NCBI GenBank assembly: GCA_009789175.1
Contig: CP046866.1
Location: 992,001 to 1,056,000 of the forward strand
DNA: 64,000 bases
DNA from: Salinibaculum litoreum
GTDB taxonomy: Archaea > Halobacteriota > Halobacteria > Halobacteriales > Haloarculaceae
Direction: 5' to 3'
The number at the start of each line of letters is the position of its first letter. Position 1 is the first letter of the stretch. This document shows positions 9,215 to 18,272 of this stretch, piece after piece. A program made the position numbers and the translations under genes. Under the pieces are notes generated by a model. It searched no databases, was not told the origin of the DNA, and saw nothing but the letters and a program-made list of their open reading frames with translations.

Positions 9215-9654
9215 AACTCCCTCAATATCGGCACCATCCGCTAATTCTGAAAACCACATCTCAGATATCAATTATGCTGGTGTCGGGTGGTTCCAAATAA
9301 GGCATTGCAGCTTTCAATTACGGAACTATATCCCATTTGTATCTGTCTGGGATTTTCTACTCAGCAGCTATTGGGCTTACAGCTCCGTTGTAATTCAAAA
9401 TTTGAGATCGCGTTGTAAGAATCAATTAGCCCGCAACACCATCCTATCCTTCGATTACAAGGGACCCATCGTACAGTTCAATACATACAGATACTGACAC
9501 AGCTTGTTTTGGAGGAAGTCTTCCAGAGTGAAAATGTGCTCCGGAACGGGTTCTAGCGGTGAAAAACACGGGAATAGCGCGTTCAAAATAGACCAGTATA
9601 ACTAGTGTACTGTCCCCCATTCAGGGGCGGGTAGCGGTAGGTCTGGAATCCAAA
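9215..9654. other. Intergenic stretch without recognisable features
   Basis: 440 bp between the convergent parA operon and the 9655 gene. No gene, RNA or repeat could be supported here. Confidence 0.5.
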
Positions 9655-10893
9655 TTACCAATTTATCGATGTTATTTCGGAGTGAGTGAGTTCCGGGCCA
9701 TCTTGGCCGAAGAGTTGTTGTTTGAGTTTCCACGTCGTCGTCCAGTCAGCGACCACCCAGTCGTACTGGGGATCTTGATATGCGGTTTCGATCTGATCGC
9801 GCCCATTCTCGATACTGTAGTCAGACTGAAATGGTCCGTTTGGTAGCTCTCCAAGTCCTTCTCTATGCCAGTGGTTGAATACTGAATACGCGGTTGAACG
9901 GGAATCAAAGACTGCAATCGGCTTGGTTCCGTTCTGAGCGAGAATCTCCATTTTCTGGTACGTATTCCGGTGAAGCTGCCAGTTGTTATGGCCTGTGAGT
10001 ATTTCATATGCGTGCCTCTGTCCGTCATTGTCTGTCCCGACAGCGTCGAGCGTATACGTCCCCCAGTCAATATACGAGCCATATCGCCATCCGCGAAGCG
10101 CGTTGCGAAGGCAGACGAGTCCGACAGTAAGGCGGTGTGTGAGGCCTTCCATAGGATCGCCATGAAGTCGTGGGAGGTCGTCGTGGTTTTTGAATAGTTT
10201 TCGTGCTTTATGAGTGAGGTCGTACCAGACTTGTTTGCGGAACACGGTTGTCGGCTTCAGAAACCCGGTCGTCGCCTCGAACCAGTCAGCATCACCGAAG
10301 GCGAGTAGCGTTTCTCGTCCGAGGTTCGTGTTGTAGTAGAGTCGCCTCAACGTGTTCTCATCGAGACCTGTTGTAAGATGAGTAATGCTAGGGGCTTGGT
10401 CTGCGAGGAGGTGGACACCACAGACCGTTTCGCCGTTCCAGAGCTTTGCGATTCGCGTCAGCAGTTTTTTCCGGTTACCGTTGAGAGCGACAGTCTGATC
10501 AATTCCACCTCGTACGCGCTTCTTCGCTTGCCGCTTCCATTCTTCGGGGGGTATACCCCGTGGCCGCGGAGGATTTAGCGGATCGTATAAGAAGCGATTC
10601 TGGAACTGGTTCTTCGTGTACCATCGTAGCGTCGGCCGTTCAAACGTATTTATTGTCAGTATGTGTTTGAGATCCGGATCTGGTTTTGTAATGTCGAAGC
10701 CAATCGAATCTGCGTCGTATTCCTCGTTATCTCGCGGAATCCGATGCCCGTTGGGACGTTCTTCATCAGGTCGTACTGGGAACACCTCGAAAGCGCATGG
10801 ATGTTCGGGATGCGGAGTACCGGCTCTCCCATAGAGAGGTGCACCGTATGGCCACTTGTCATTGGTAGCTGAATCAAATGGACTCAATCGCAT
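9655..10893 (-). CDS. wHTH protein with possible PD-(D/E)XK-like C-terminus
   Basis: A 412-residue protein next to partition and replication genes. The middle (LDENTLRRLYYNTNLGRETL...FRKQVWYDLTHKARKLF) looks like a winged helix. The C-terminal part has YTLDAVGTDNDGQRHAYEILTGHNN followed by YQKMEILAQNGTKPIAVFDS, which resembles the D...E-x-x strands of PD-(D/E)XK or replication-relaxation proteins of plasmids; the expected Lys is not obvious. It may belong to plasmid replication or transfer. Function unproven. Confidence 0.6.
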   Translation of the reverse strand: MRLSPFDSATNDKWPYGAPLYGRAGTPHPEHPCAFEVFPVRPDEERPNGHRIPRDNEEYDADSIGFDITKPDPDLKHILTINTFERPTLRWYTKNQFQNRFLYDPLNPPRPRGIPPEEWKRQAKKRVRGGIDQTVALNGNRKKLLTRIAKLWNGETVCGVHLLADQAPSITHLTTGLDENTLRRLYYNTNLGRETLLAFGDADWFEATTGFLKPTTVFRKQVWYDLTHKARKLFKNHDDLPRLHGDPMEGLTHRLTVGLVCLRNALRGWRYGSYIDWGTYTLDAVGTDNDGQRHAYEILTGHNNWQLHRNTYQKMEILAQNGTKPIAVFDSRSTAYSVFNHWHREGLGELPNGPFQSDYSIENGRDQIETAYQDPQYDWVVADWTTTWKLKQQLFGQDGPELTHSEITSINW

Positions 10894-11205
10894 TATTCAA
10901 TGTTACATCCTCCACAGGCAATTGGTTTGTGCTGAATAGACATTAGAACCCCTCTAAAGCATATTCACAGCAGTTTACGCCGATTCACAGCACGACCATA
11001 TCGCTACGAAAATGCGATCAGGTCCCATAATATCACGTCTGTGAAACTGTGCCGTGTTCGGGAGAATACCGGCACCCCAGATCATTCAACTGTTGCTGAA
11101 GTTGCGAGATCCATTCACACTCTCTGGTCGGCTCGATTGGCTTTGGGAACAAACACTATCGCACCCAGTTTGTACGTACAGAGACCTGGTCTGGAACACC
11201 GCTCA

Positions 11206-11227
11206 CTCACCCCGGATTTCGCACGTT
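11206..11227 (+). repeat. ORB-like element, copy A
   Basis: CTCACCCC, two bases, then ATTTCGCACGTT. It matches copy C at the origin in 20 of 22 positions and copy B in 20 of 22. The complementary strand has a G-run (GGGGTGAG) beside a core, the general look of archaeal origin recognition boxes. Confidence 0.55.
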
Positions 11228-11367
11228 AGACTGTTTTTCCGAAGGGAGTCTAATCTAAATGAGTCGTGAACTACCCAAACGACAGCTCTCTCTGGTCGAA
11301 TACGGTTGATAGCCAAATGACAAGTATTTTAGGTGTATTTGTTAAAAAATGATGCTATTAGAACACA

Positions 11368-11389
11368 CTCACCCCTGATTTCGTACGTT
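11368..11389 (+). repeat. ORB-like element, copy B
   Basis: CTCACCCC, two bases, then ATTTCGTACGTT, followed by CCACTGATTT. It has the same orientation as copy A, 162 bp away. Confidence 0.55.
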
Positions 11390-11685
11390 CCACTGATTTC
11401 CCACCGGGTGGTCTGAGAGTGGGTTCCCTATTTCACTAATGAGAGCGTATCACAGAAACACAATCAGGAGGCTTCTTTCGACAATAGACGATTAAATCGT
11501 CCGGTCAGTAAGTATGCATAGTCAGAATTCTTGTTTGGGCAAATGAGCGTATTCGCAGGGGGCCCACAAGCAAATGCTGAGTTGTGCCACGAAGGAAGCC
11601 AGAACAGGTTTAGATCGAATCAAAAACTCTCTTATACGCAGCTAATGAGCGGTCTTAAATGAAAGTAGAATAAAGGAAGGTTTCG

Positions 11686-12594
11686 ATGGGAGGTACACGT
11701 GAGGCGTTCCTTAAGGTCTCCTGGGTGAACGTTCTCTTGAACGCCCTCAAAATCGTTGTCGAGGGTTCAATTGGTCTCCTCACTGGGAGCCTCGCACTCA
11801 CCGCCGATGCAGCGCACTCCGTTGCTGACCTTCTCGCAAGTGGGGTTGTCTTATTTTTGGGACGGTCGGTTCACGAAGATGCCGACGACTCACATCCACA
11901 CGGCCACGACCGATTCGAACCGCTCTCCGCACTCGTCGTCGGTGCGGTTCTCGTTCTCCTCGGACTGAAACTACTCTACGATTCCGGCCATTCGATCTTC
12001 ACCGGCGTCACTACCGGGTACAGTGTTTGGCTGGTCATCGGCCTCCTGTTCGCACTTGGTGATATGTACGTCTGTTACTGGTACACCCAACACGTAAACC
12101 AGCGACTCCAATTGCCAAGTCTCCGCGCGCTTGCTGCGGACAGCCTCAACGACCTCTACACAACTGGTGCGGCCCTTGTGGGGGTACTTGCGATGGCGGT
12201 CGGCTATCCGATTTTCGACCCGATTGCCGGCGGAATCGTGAGCCTGCTTGTTATCCACCAGGGAATCGAGATTTCGCGGGAGAACGTCCAATATCTCGCG
12301 GATAGCGCGCCCCCGGAGTCGGAGCAAGCGGAAATCAAAGAGCAAGTGCGTGAGCATCCCGCGGTCCACGGCATTCACGATTTCGTCGCCTACTACTCCG
12401 GGCACGTCATTGAGGTAGAGTTTCACGCCGAAGTGGATCAGGACATGACAGTGGTCGAGGCCCACGACATCGAATCAGAACTCCGCAAGCGCGTCCGCGA
12501 CATCGACCCGGTTTCAGACGTTCACATCCATCTCGATCCGGCTGGCCTCGGTGAATGGGAAGACGCCGATGATGCTACTCCTACCGGGAGCTGA
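11686..12594 (+). CDS. Cation diffusion facilitator (CDF) metal transporter
   Basis: A 302-residue membrane protein of the CDF family, which exports divalent cations such as Zn, Fe or Mn in exchange for protons. Membrane segments begin near residue 10; the metal site motif HSVAD (H-x3-D) is in TM2 near residue 45, and a His/Asp loop (DDSHPHGHDRFEPL) follows. Further segments are LSALVVGAVLVLLGLKLL, VWLVIGLLFALGDMYVCY and a second D-x3-D-like region (LAADSLNDLYTTG). The cytosolic C-terminal domain (HPAVHGIHDFVAYYSGHVIEVEFH) is the usual dimerising ferredoxin-like fold. It sits between the ORB-like motifs and the origin, apparently as cargo. Confidence 0.9.
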   Translation: MGGTREAFLKVSWVNVLLNALKIVVEGSIGLLTGSLALTADAAHSVADLLASGVVLFLGRSVHEDADDSHPHGHDRFEPLSALVVGAVLVLLGLKLLYDSGHSIFTGVTTGYSVWLVIGLLFALGDMYVCYWYTQHVNQRLQLPSLRALAADSLNDLYTTGAALVGVLAMAVGYPIFDPIAGGIVSLLVIHQGIEISRENVQYLADSAPPESEQAEIKEQVREHPAVHGIHDFVAYYSGHVIEVEFHAEVDQDMTVVEAHDIESELRKRVRDIDPVSDVHIHLDPAGLGEWEDADDATPTGS

Positions 12595-12721
12595 CACAGC
12601 ACAAGTATAGTGACCGGGCGACTCAGGAAATGGGTGGCGAGATACACAGACTGCTGTGCTGACTAAACCCTCTGTATCGATCACCCACGGATTACCCGTA
12701 CGGGGTCGAGAACGATCCTAT

Positions 12722-12734
12722 ATCACACTGTGAT
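12722..12734. repeat. 13-nt palindrome downstream of the CDF gene
   Basis: ATCACA-C-TGTGAT is a perfect inverted repeat in non-coding DNA. It may be an operator or an origin-associated site; nothing else supports a role. Confidence 0.3.
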
Positions 12735-13058
12735 GTAGTTTCTAAACCCAGTGCTGGGAGGGTGGAAACGTCATCAAACAACCTTGACACGGCTGCCGTG
12801 AGAAGCACTCTCTTGTGGAAAAGAAGCACAAACAAGGGAGAAGTCTCTCGTGATAACCAAGTCAGCAGCGGGGATGAAAGATATTGGAACGATTGAGAAT
12901 TGTCGAGATCGTGTTTCCCGCGCATCACCTCCAATATTTAAATAGAGTGAGTTCTCAAAACCACACTACACAAATACCGGTAATAGCGTCTCTAGGGCAA
13001 GTACCCACATACATATATTACCTATACCATAAGATATATAATATAATAAAGGGCCCTA

Positions 13059-13113
13059 TGAGACGGTTACAGAAACCAGGTCCTCCATAACTCCACAGGA
13101 GCAAACCGTCTCA
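13059..13113. repeat. Origin inverted repeat I
   Basis: TGAGACGGTT (13059-13068) and AACCGTCTCA (13104-13113) are perfect 10-nt arms. Between them lies a small palindrome-like CTCCACAGGAG. A likely initiator-binding or structural element of the origin. Confidence 0.6.
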
Positions 13114-13187
13114 GAGTCAGACAGTCGATACAGTCCCTCTACATCATTTATCTTAAACGGAGTTCTGGATCTTCTTTCGATTCTTCA

Positions 13188-13236
13188 CCTCACCCCCTCC
13201 CCCAATAACCAGAAACGTGCGAAATAGGGGGTGAGG
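13188..13236. repeat. Origin inverted repeat II containing ORB-like copy C
   Basis: CCTCACCCCCT (13188-13198) pairs perfectly with AGGGGGTGAGG (13226-13236). The right arm is part of ORB-like copy C (13214-13235, minus strand: CTCACCCC, CT, ATTTCGCACGTT), the same 22-nt motif found at 11206 and 11368. Confidence 0.6.
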
Positions 13237-13362
13237 GTCCCCCACCTACAGCACGTGGACCAGTGAAGATCATCACCACGCCAAGGCTTACCCCTTTATA
13301 CGTCCCGTTCATACACTCGTATACCCACCCTTGCCAGCTATCCATCGACAATACGATCTCAC

Positions 13363-14457
13363 ATGACACTCTTCAAGACCAGACAACCATTCCGTGACGG
13401 ATACGAGCCCGAGACGATCATTGCGCGTGATGAGACCATCTCCAAACTGACTAGTGTTTTCCAGGAGTTCGTAGACGGTTTCTGCGTGCCCCATCTGTTT
13501 GTTCGTGGAGACCAAGGAACGGGTAAGCGAACGGTTATCCACCACGTCCTCACTCTCGCTGAACAGGCAGTTGAGACAGAGATTGAAGCCGTAACGATCG
13601 ACTGCGGCGAGCACGAGTCCCTCTACCAGATCTATCTCGAACTTGCCTACCGGCTTTGTGAGGATGACTATCCGAGAGGGACGCATCAGATGGATTTAGA
13701 GGAGGCGATTTTCCAAGAGATGTCGGATCCTGGTGTTACGTGGTATATTCTATTGGAGAACCTCGAAGCACTTGGGAACGACAACCTGCCGTTCCACGAG
13801 TTGCAGGACGGTCTCTCAGAGTACGGAACGGATCACACTGAGTGTGGTATCATCGGGATCTCCAACTCGACTGGCCTTCATGACCACCTCTCAGGTGACG
13901 TCCTCCACAAACCAGACATGTTTACCGTAAAGACGAATCCATACAAGGCCACCGAACTACGAGAAATCCTACAGCAGCATGCAGAAGTAGCGTTCATCGA
14001 CGACGGGTTCTCTGAACCGGCAATCCAACTCTGCGCGGCAATCATCGGACAACAAACGGGGAGCGCAGCCGACGCCCTGCAATTGCTTGAACTCGCCGGC
14101 TATGTGGCCTCTCAAGCTGACGCAGACCAAGTGACAGAAACTCACGTTCAGACCGCGAGAGAAGCCCTTGATTCACTACGCCTGTACACCACCTTCACTG
14201 AGGAGCTTAATCCAAGGGAACAACTCTTGTGTACGATCATCGCTGCGCATAACGAAGTAGACGAGAAACTGGTTTCAACGGAATCACTCGTAGACGAATA
14301 TAAAGAACATCATGTATCGTTCGACCTTGCGACCATTGGGAAGCGACGGATTGAAGATTCCATCGTGAATCTCCGTGAGAAAGGACTTGTACACGCTCAG
14401 GACCGGAATACCGGCCGAAACGGAGGAATGTGGTTAGTATATGAGAGCGTGTCATAG
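13363..14457 (+). pseudogene. orc/cdc6: Orc1/Cdc6-type initiator, 3' end displaced by an IS
   Basis: AAA+ replication initiator of the Orc1/Cdc6 family, 364 residues as it now stands. Walker A is VRGDQGTGKRTVIHHVL near residue 50. Walker B is weak (TWYILLENLEAL, lacking the normal DDxD/E). Sensor-region GIIGISNSTG and a C-terminal winged helix follow (LSTESLVDEYKEH region, then IGKRRIEDSIVNLREKGLV). The current end (YESVS) is encoded by the IS terminal repeat. Joining the flanks across one target-duplication copy restores the frame: TAT GAA ACT continues into 15514-15715 for about 67 more residues. The wHTH is retained, so the shortened product may still work. It lies directly beside the origin-like region. 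Confidence 0.85.
14439..14444. repeat. Target site duplication, left copy
   Basis: ATATGA immediately before the IS, matched by ATATGA at 15508-15513 after it. Confidence 0.75.
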
Positions 14458-15507
14458 AATCCATCTCATAGCTTCTCGCAGCCCGGATCGTTTCCGCGTT
14501 CGTAGTTGGTGATTGCAACGACGAGTCGCAGGCAGAGCGCAACGAACACTTCTGTTCGTGCGTGGACGCGGCCTCGGGCGCGGACGTGCCCGAGGCCGCA
14601 GTCCTTGACCGCGTCGTTGGTTCGTTCGACGCCTGTTCGGTCGTTGTACGTCTTGTCCAAGATGGATTGTTTCAGCTGAACGTCCTCGCTGTGTTCCTCG
14701 ATACGGTCTTCGACCCTGTACTCGATATCGAGTGGATCGTCGGTGTTTCGCGGGTTGTACGGAGCGATTGGCACGACCCCTGCGGCCAGCAGGTGGTCGT
14801 GCCAATCGAGGATATCGTACGCGCTGTCTCCAAGCATCCAGATCGGTGTGTCGACGGCGAGCGCGTCACGCGTGACGCGCATCGCCGTCTCTCGATCGGC
14901 TTGTTTACTCTGTGTGAACTCCGCTGCTATCGGGATCTTTGCGCCGGTTGAGACGATCGTACAGCCGAAGCCGTAGTAGTACTCCTCAGCTGTTGGATCG
15001 TAGTTCCACGAGGCAGCGTCGTTGTATTGGATCGCTTCGATGTGGGTCGAATCGATAGAGTACGTGGAGTCGAGCAGGCCGCCGTCCGCGGCCTGCTCGA
15101 CGAGCCTGTCGAAGACATCGTCGACGACGTGTTCGAGGTCGGTGAGAAAGCGGTCAACGGTGTCTCTGGATGGCGGTTTGTCGAGTCCACAGTAGTACCA
15201 GACGAGGCTGTACTGGAGTTCTCGTGTCACCGGGCGTGTGCCGTAGATGTTCTTGTAGTAGCAGTGGAGGAATCCTCGGAAGAGATCTGGTGGCTGGTGA
15301 ACTCGTGTTCGCCCCCGCTTCGAGGGGGCGAACACGTCGTACTCCAAGAGAAACTCGAACTCAAGGTGTTCGAACAGCGGCACTGTCTCGGTAGCCGCCG
15401 CATTCAAGAAGTCGTCTATCGATGCTACGTCTTGCAGGGCGTTGGTGCTGCTGGACACAGTTTCCAAACCCTGCGGCCTCCCTTGGGAGGCTTTCTATGA
15501 CACGCTC
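14445..15507 (-). mobile_element. IS5/IS4-superfamily insertion sequence, 1063 bp
   Basis: Bounded by terminal inverted repeats: the left end GAGCGTGTCATAGAA and the right end, read on the minus strand, are identical for 15 nt. It is flanked by ATATGA direct duplications. It carries one transposase gene on the minus strand. It inserted near the 3' end of the orc1/cdc6 gene. The element looks intact and recent because the ends and duplication are unmutated. Confidence 0.88.
14466..15467 (-). CDS. DDE transposase (IS5/IS4 superfamily)
   Basis: A 333-residue cut-and-paste transposase. The N-terminal helical part (DLFRGFLHCYYKNIYGTRPVTRELQ) is followed by the DDE catalytic domain: first Asp in YSIDSTHIEA, second in WMLGDSAYDILDW, Glu in DRTGVERTNDAVKD. 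Full length and free of stops, so probably active. The coding region fills most of the element. Confidence 0.88.
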   Translation of the reverse strand: METVSSSTNALQDVASIDDFLNAAATETVPLFEHLEFEFLLEYDVFAPSKRGRTRVHQPPDLFRGFLHCYYKNIYGTRPVTRELQYSLVWYYCGLDKPPSRDTVDRFLTDLEHVVDDVFDRLVEQAADGGLLDSTYSIDSTHIEAIQYNDAASWNYDPTAEEYYYGFGCTIVSTGAKIPIAAEFTQSKQADRETAMRVTRDALAVDTPIWMLGDSAYDILDWHDHLLAAGVVPIAPYNPRNTDDPLDIEYRVEDRIEEHSEDVQLKQSILDKTYNDRTGVERTNDAVKDCGLGHVRARGRVHARTEVFVALCLRLVVAITNYERGNDPGCEKL

Positions 15508-15715
15508 ATATGAAACTACAGTACCGCCACGCTTGCTTCTCCGCTCGGCGAACGCAACGTCAGGCCGATTCACCCGATTACTCCGCAAGTACGACGTGTC
15601 GCTTGACCGTCTCAAAAACCCGGACGAGGTAGATATTGAAGAATTCCTATCAAACGATTGGTCGTCGGAAGACATCGATTTTGACCTCCAGAAATTGGAT
15701 TTCTACCCGACGTAA
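15508..15715 (+). pseudogene. Detached C-terminal end of the Orc1/Cdc6 protein
   Basis: In frame with the truncated initiator once the IS and one duplication copy are removed. It encodes YETTVPPRLLLRSANATSGR... ending ...LDFYPT, about 67 residues with a helical, acidic tail. It has no start of its own except an ATG inside the IS end (MTRSYETT), so it is probably not expressed separately. Its 3' end overlaps the convergent next gene by 13 nt. Confidence 0.75.
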
Positions 15716-16203
15716 CCCCGCTCTCGAAGAAATTCGCACCGATTCTTGTGATTCCCGATAACCCCTTCGTAAGGGGATTCATCGGCATACCGGCGTAGGA
15801 TTTCAGGATCGTCGATGACGACGCCGTGGTAGGAGTCAAACGATGCTGTCGTCGGATCAACGAGATGCTCCCGATCAAGCAGACACCACGCGTGTTCGAC
15901 CGCACCGACATCGAGGTTACTCATCAATGCGAATCCTTCGACGTATTTGAGTCTGGAGTTGTGCTCCCACATCTTGAGTGCATTATCGAAACACGACTTT
16001 TCGGACGGGTTAGTCGCCCGAATCCCGTCCGCGATAAGATCCTGGTCGTTAGTCTCCACGTCATCTGAGTGGGTTATCGACCGACCAGCAATAGTCGTCT
16101 GTTCGAGGTCACTTTGCGAGACGCCTCGCCCATGATCTGCAACGTACGCGTGTAGTGGGGACTTCGTCTCCGATGCCTCCACGTATCTTGTAGCATCATT
16201 CAT
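15703..16203 (-). CDS. Hypothetical protein with HAW...DPT motif
   Basis: A 166-residue protein starting at ATG 16203, where an AT-rich box (CAATAAACG) sits about 25 nt upstream. A longer frame to 16560 exists but its extra part is Arg/Cys-rich and unlike coding sequence. The middle contains YVEGFALMSNLDVGAVEHAWCLL followed by HLVDPTTASFDSYHGVVID. This G-x-A / HAW / DPT pattern occurs in small phage and plasmid proteins of unknown function. It is convergent with the orc1/cdc6 remnant. Confidence 0.55.
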   Translation of the reverse strand: MNDATRYVEASETKSPLHAYVADHGRGVSQSDLEQTTIAGRSITHSDDVETNDQDLIADGIRATNPSEKSCFDNALKMWEHNSRLKYVEGFALMSNLDVGAVEHAWCLLDREHLVDPTTASFDSYHGVVIDDPEILRRYADESPYEGVIGNHKNRCEFLRERGYVG

Positions 16204-16754
16204 CTTCGCACCCCGACGGCTACAATCGCGTTTATTGGGTTGCCCTGTTCTCGTTTCTGAACTTGTTCTCTTTCGAACAGCATGCTGAACAGGCGAAACC
16301 TGCACGCAGGGATAAACCCTCGTGCTCTCAGCAATCAGGTTGAGAAGTCGCCCACATTCTGCGTCTCTCGCTGGATTTCGACTCACCCAGTCAACGCGAC
16401 ACTCCCAATACTTCGCCCCCACGATGCAACGAATTCTTCGTAATCCAGAGACGGTCTCATCCGCCACGCAAAATCGCCGGGTCGCAAGCCGCCGCGCGCA
16501 CTCGCAGCAACTATCAACGCGTCCAACGCCGCGGATGAGCTGCAGCTCAGGGGCACTCATCGAACCTCACCGAAACGCAGGGAGGGCCGAAAACGACAGG
16601 CCGATTGAGAACAGTCGGGAACGACTCACAGTACGACCACATCGCCGAGGCCGTGCTAACGGCTGAACATCTCGATGTGACACACAGTAATCGACAATAT
16701 AAGCTGACGCGCTTATCGCGCGGATTATCTCCATAGAGACCGTGTCTGAGTGGC
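16204..16754. other. 550-bp gap between divergent genes
   Basis: No gene could be supported. Long frames here are rich in Arg, Cys and Ser. The 3' part (about 16695-16730, ATATAAGCTG and the near-palindrome CGCGCTTATCGCGCG) may be the promoter and operator of the recombinase at 16755. Confidence 0.4.
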
Positions 16755-17732
16755 ATGCCGACAATGGATTACGAAGCGGCAGCAGCCCGAGTTCTGGACT
16801 ACGTCGAGTCGGCCTCGCATATCCACCCGGAGAATAAGCGTCTCATTCAAGCGTATCACCGGGATATGGTTCTCGCGGACATCAGTTCCGCGCAACAACA
16901 GAAAGTACTCTCCCATTTCAAAATCATCACCGACCACGTCGGTCAGACTCCGTTTACGGAACTCGACAAAGACGATATCGTGGATCTCGTCGCGTGGTTG
17001 TACACTCGCGGAACGAGCGCCTCGACAGTCGTTGATTACAAGCAGGCCATCAAGCAGTTTTGGAAGTGGATGAACGATGGCGAGGACCCCGCGGAAACCA
17101 AGTGGATCCGTCGCGGGCCGGTAGAACAGAAACGAATCCTCCCACAAAGTCTTCTCACACCACGCGATGTCCAAGCACTAATCGATGCGTGTCGCAACGA
17201 ACGTGACCGCGCATTCATCGCGGTACTGTGGGAAACCGGAGCCAGGATCGGCGAACTCATCGACCTCCAAGTGAGTCACATCGAGAACACGACGCTGGGA
17301 AAGCAAGTCGTCGTTGCAGGGAAGACCGGTTCACGCCGACTACTCCTGCTTGAATCCGAACCGTACCTCGACTCGTGGCTGACAGCCCATCCCAACAGGC
17401 GACCAGATGCTCCGTTATGGTGCAAAATCGATGAAACGCAAGGTTCCCCAGATGAAACGATTAGTTACCAGTACATCCGCTTACGAATCCTTGACCAAGC
17501 CCGAGAGCGAGTCGGGATTGAGAAGCCAGTCAACCCCCACCATTTCAGACACAGTCGCGCAACCTACCTGGCGAACTACCTCACAGAAGCACAGATGTGT
17601 GTCTGGTTTGGATGGGTCCCCGGGTCGCGCGTCCCCGGTCGCTACGTCCACCTCTCAGGCCGTGATATCGATCACGCGTATCAATCGATGCTTGATGAGC
17701 CAGGCTACAACCGTCTCGCTGGAACGAGTTGA
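16755..17732 (+). CDS. Tyrosine recombinase (XerC/D-like)
   Basis: A 325-residue phage-integrase family protein with a full set of catalytic residues: Arg in WETGARIGELIDL, Lys in VAGKTGSRRLLL, HHFRHSRATYLA (H-x-x-R), Trp in WFGWVPGSR and the Tyr nucleophile in GRYVHLSG. The N-terminal core-binding domain spans about residues 25-115. It lacks the zinc ribbons of the relative at 5520. Likely used for plasmid dimer resolution or for integrating this island. ATG 16755 or 16764 could be the start. Confidence 0.9.
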   Translation: MPTMDYEAAAARVLDYVESASHIHPENKRLIQAYHRDMVLADISSAQQQKVLSHFKIITDHVGQTPFTELDKDDIVDLVAWLYTRGTSASTVVDYKQAIKQFWKWMNDGEDPAETKWIRRGPVEQKRILPQSLLTPRDVQALIDACRNERDRAFIAVLWETGARIGELIDLQVSHIENTTLGKQVVVAGKTGSRRLLLLESEPYLDSWLTAHPNRRPDAPLWCKIDETQGSPDETISYQYIRLRILDQARERVGIEKPVNPHHFRHSRATYLANYLTEAQMCVWFGWVPGSRVPGRYVHLSGRDIDHAYQSMLDEPGYNRLAGTS

Positions 17733-17815
17733 GAAACGGTTCCCGAATCAGATTTCCCTGAAGGCGACTTGGGTTCGGGAAACTGATTACTGGCATCCCG
17801 GTGAATGGCGTATCA

Positions 17816-18196
17816 ATGCCCCAGATATTCGACTTCTACTGTACGAATTCGGACTGTGACTTCGAGATGCCGTCCGGCTGGGGGTACTATATGTACGCGA
17901 TTGCAGATGATGGCGAACGCGTCCACTGCCCTCATCCCGGGGAGATGGGGCGAGCGAGAGAAGTGATCGGCGAGGACGCAACCCAGGAAGAGATTGACCG
18001 TCGCACCGGGTTCAACACGTACTGCTTCTGCATCCACTGTGAAATCCAAGTGGATCTAGACTTAGATAGAGATGAGAAAGCGTGTCCAGAGTGCCGGTCG
18101 AACGCAGTCAAGACCATCGATGAGCTCGTCAACGAACGATGCCCAGTCTGCGAAGAGGGTACATTCATCGCTGAAGACACGGGCGCGATTGCCTAG
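17816..18196 (+). CDS. Zinc-ribbon hypothetical protein
   Basis: A 126-residue protein starting MPQIFDFYC. Paired cysteines recur: CTNSDC, CFCIHC, CPEC and CPVC, plus HCPHPGEM, suggesting two or three zinc ribbons. No catalytic motif was recognised. An in-frame GTG 15 nt upstream is the alternative start. It follows the recombinase by about 80 bp and may be co-transcribed with it. Confidence 0.6.
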   Translation: MPQIFDFYCTNSDCDFEMPSGWGYYMYAIADDGERVHCPHPGEMGRAREVIGEDATQEEIDRRTGFNTYCFCIHCEIQVDLDLDRDEKACPECRSNAVKTIDELVNERCPVCEEGTFIAEDTGAIA

Positions 18197-18272
18197 CCTC
18201 ACCGCTGATGGTATAAATGAGACGTAGTTTTCTATATGAAGTTTAAGTATCTGGCCGCCCGAACGGTTTTGT

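Larger units (their letters stand above)
10894..11685. other. Gene-free 790-bp region carrying two ORB-like motifs
   Basis: No convincing gene. Open frames here are short and unlike haloarchaeal protein. The region holds two copies of a 22-nt motif (listed separately) that recurs beside the orc1/cdc6 gene, so it may be an outlying part of the origin, now separated from it by the cation transporter. Confidence 0.5.
12935..13362. other. oriC-like: Putative replication origin (AT-rich unwinding region plus repeats)
   Basis: Immediately upstream of orc1/cdc6. An AT-rich stretch (about 12935-13050, ending in TATATAATATAATAAA) is followed by a 10-bp inverted repeat, an 11-bp inverted repeat and an ORB-like element. 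This arrangement (unwinding element, repeats, adjacent initiator gene) is typical of haloarchaeal origins. The segment 12595-12935 before it shows no gene. Activity is inferred. Confidence 0.65.

Noticed and set aside
11054-11269. Small plus-strand gene before the CDF transporter
   Set aside because: It runs over the ORB-like copy A and has no coding-like composition or promoter.
12692-12934. Minus-strand gene in the gap after the CDF transporter
   Set aside because: Composition is Leu/Ser-rich without acidic bias and no homologous look; it overlaps likely origin-proximal DNA.
15703-16560. Longer version of the 15703 gene starting at 16560
   Set aside because: The extra 119 residues are Arg/Cys/Ser-rich with no conserved look, and a promoter-like box sits before ATG 16203.
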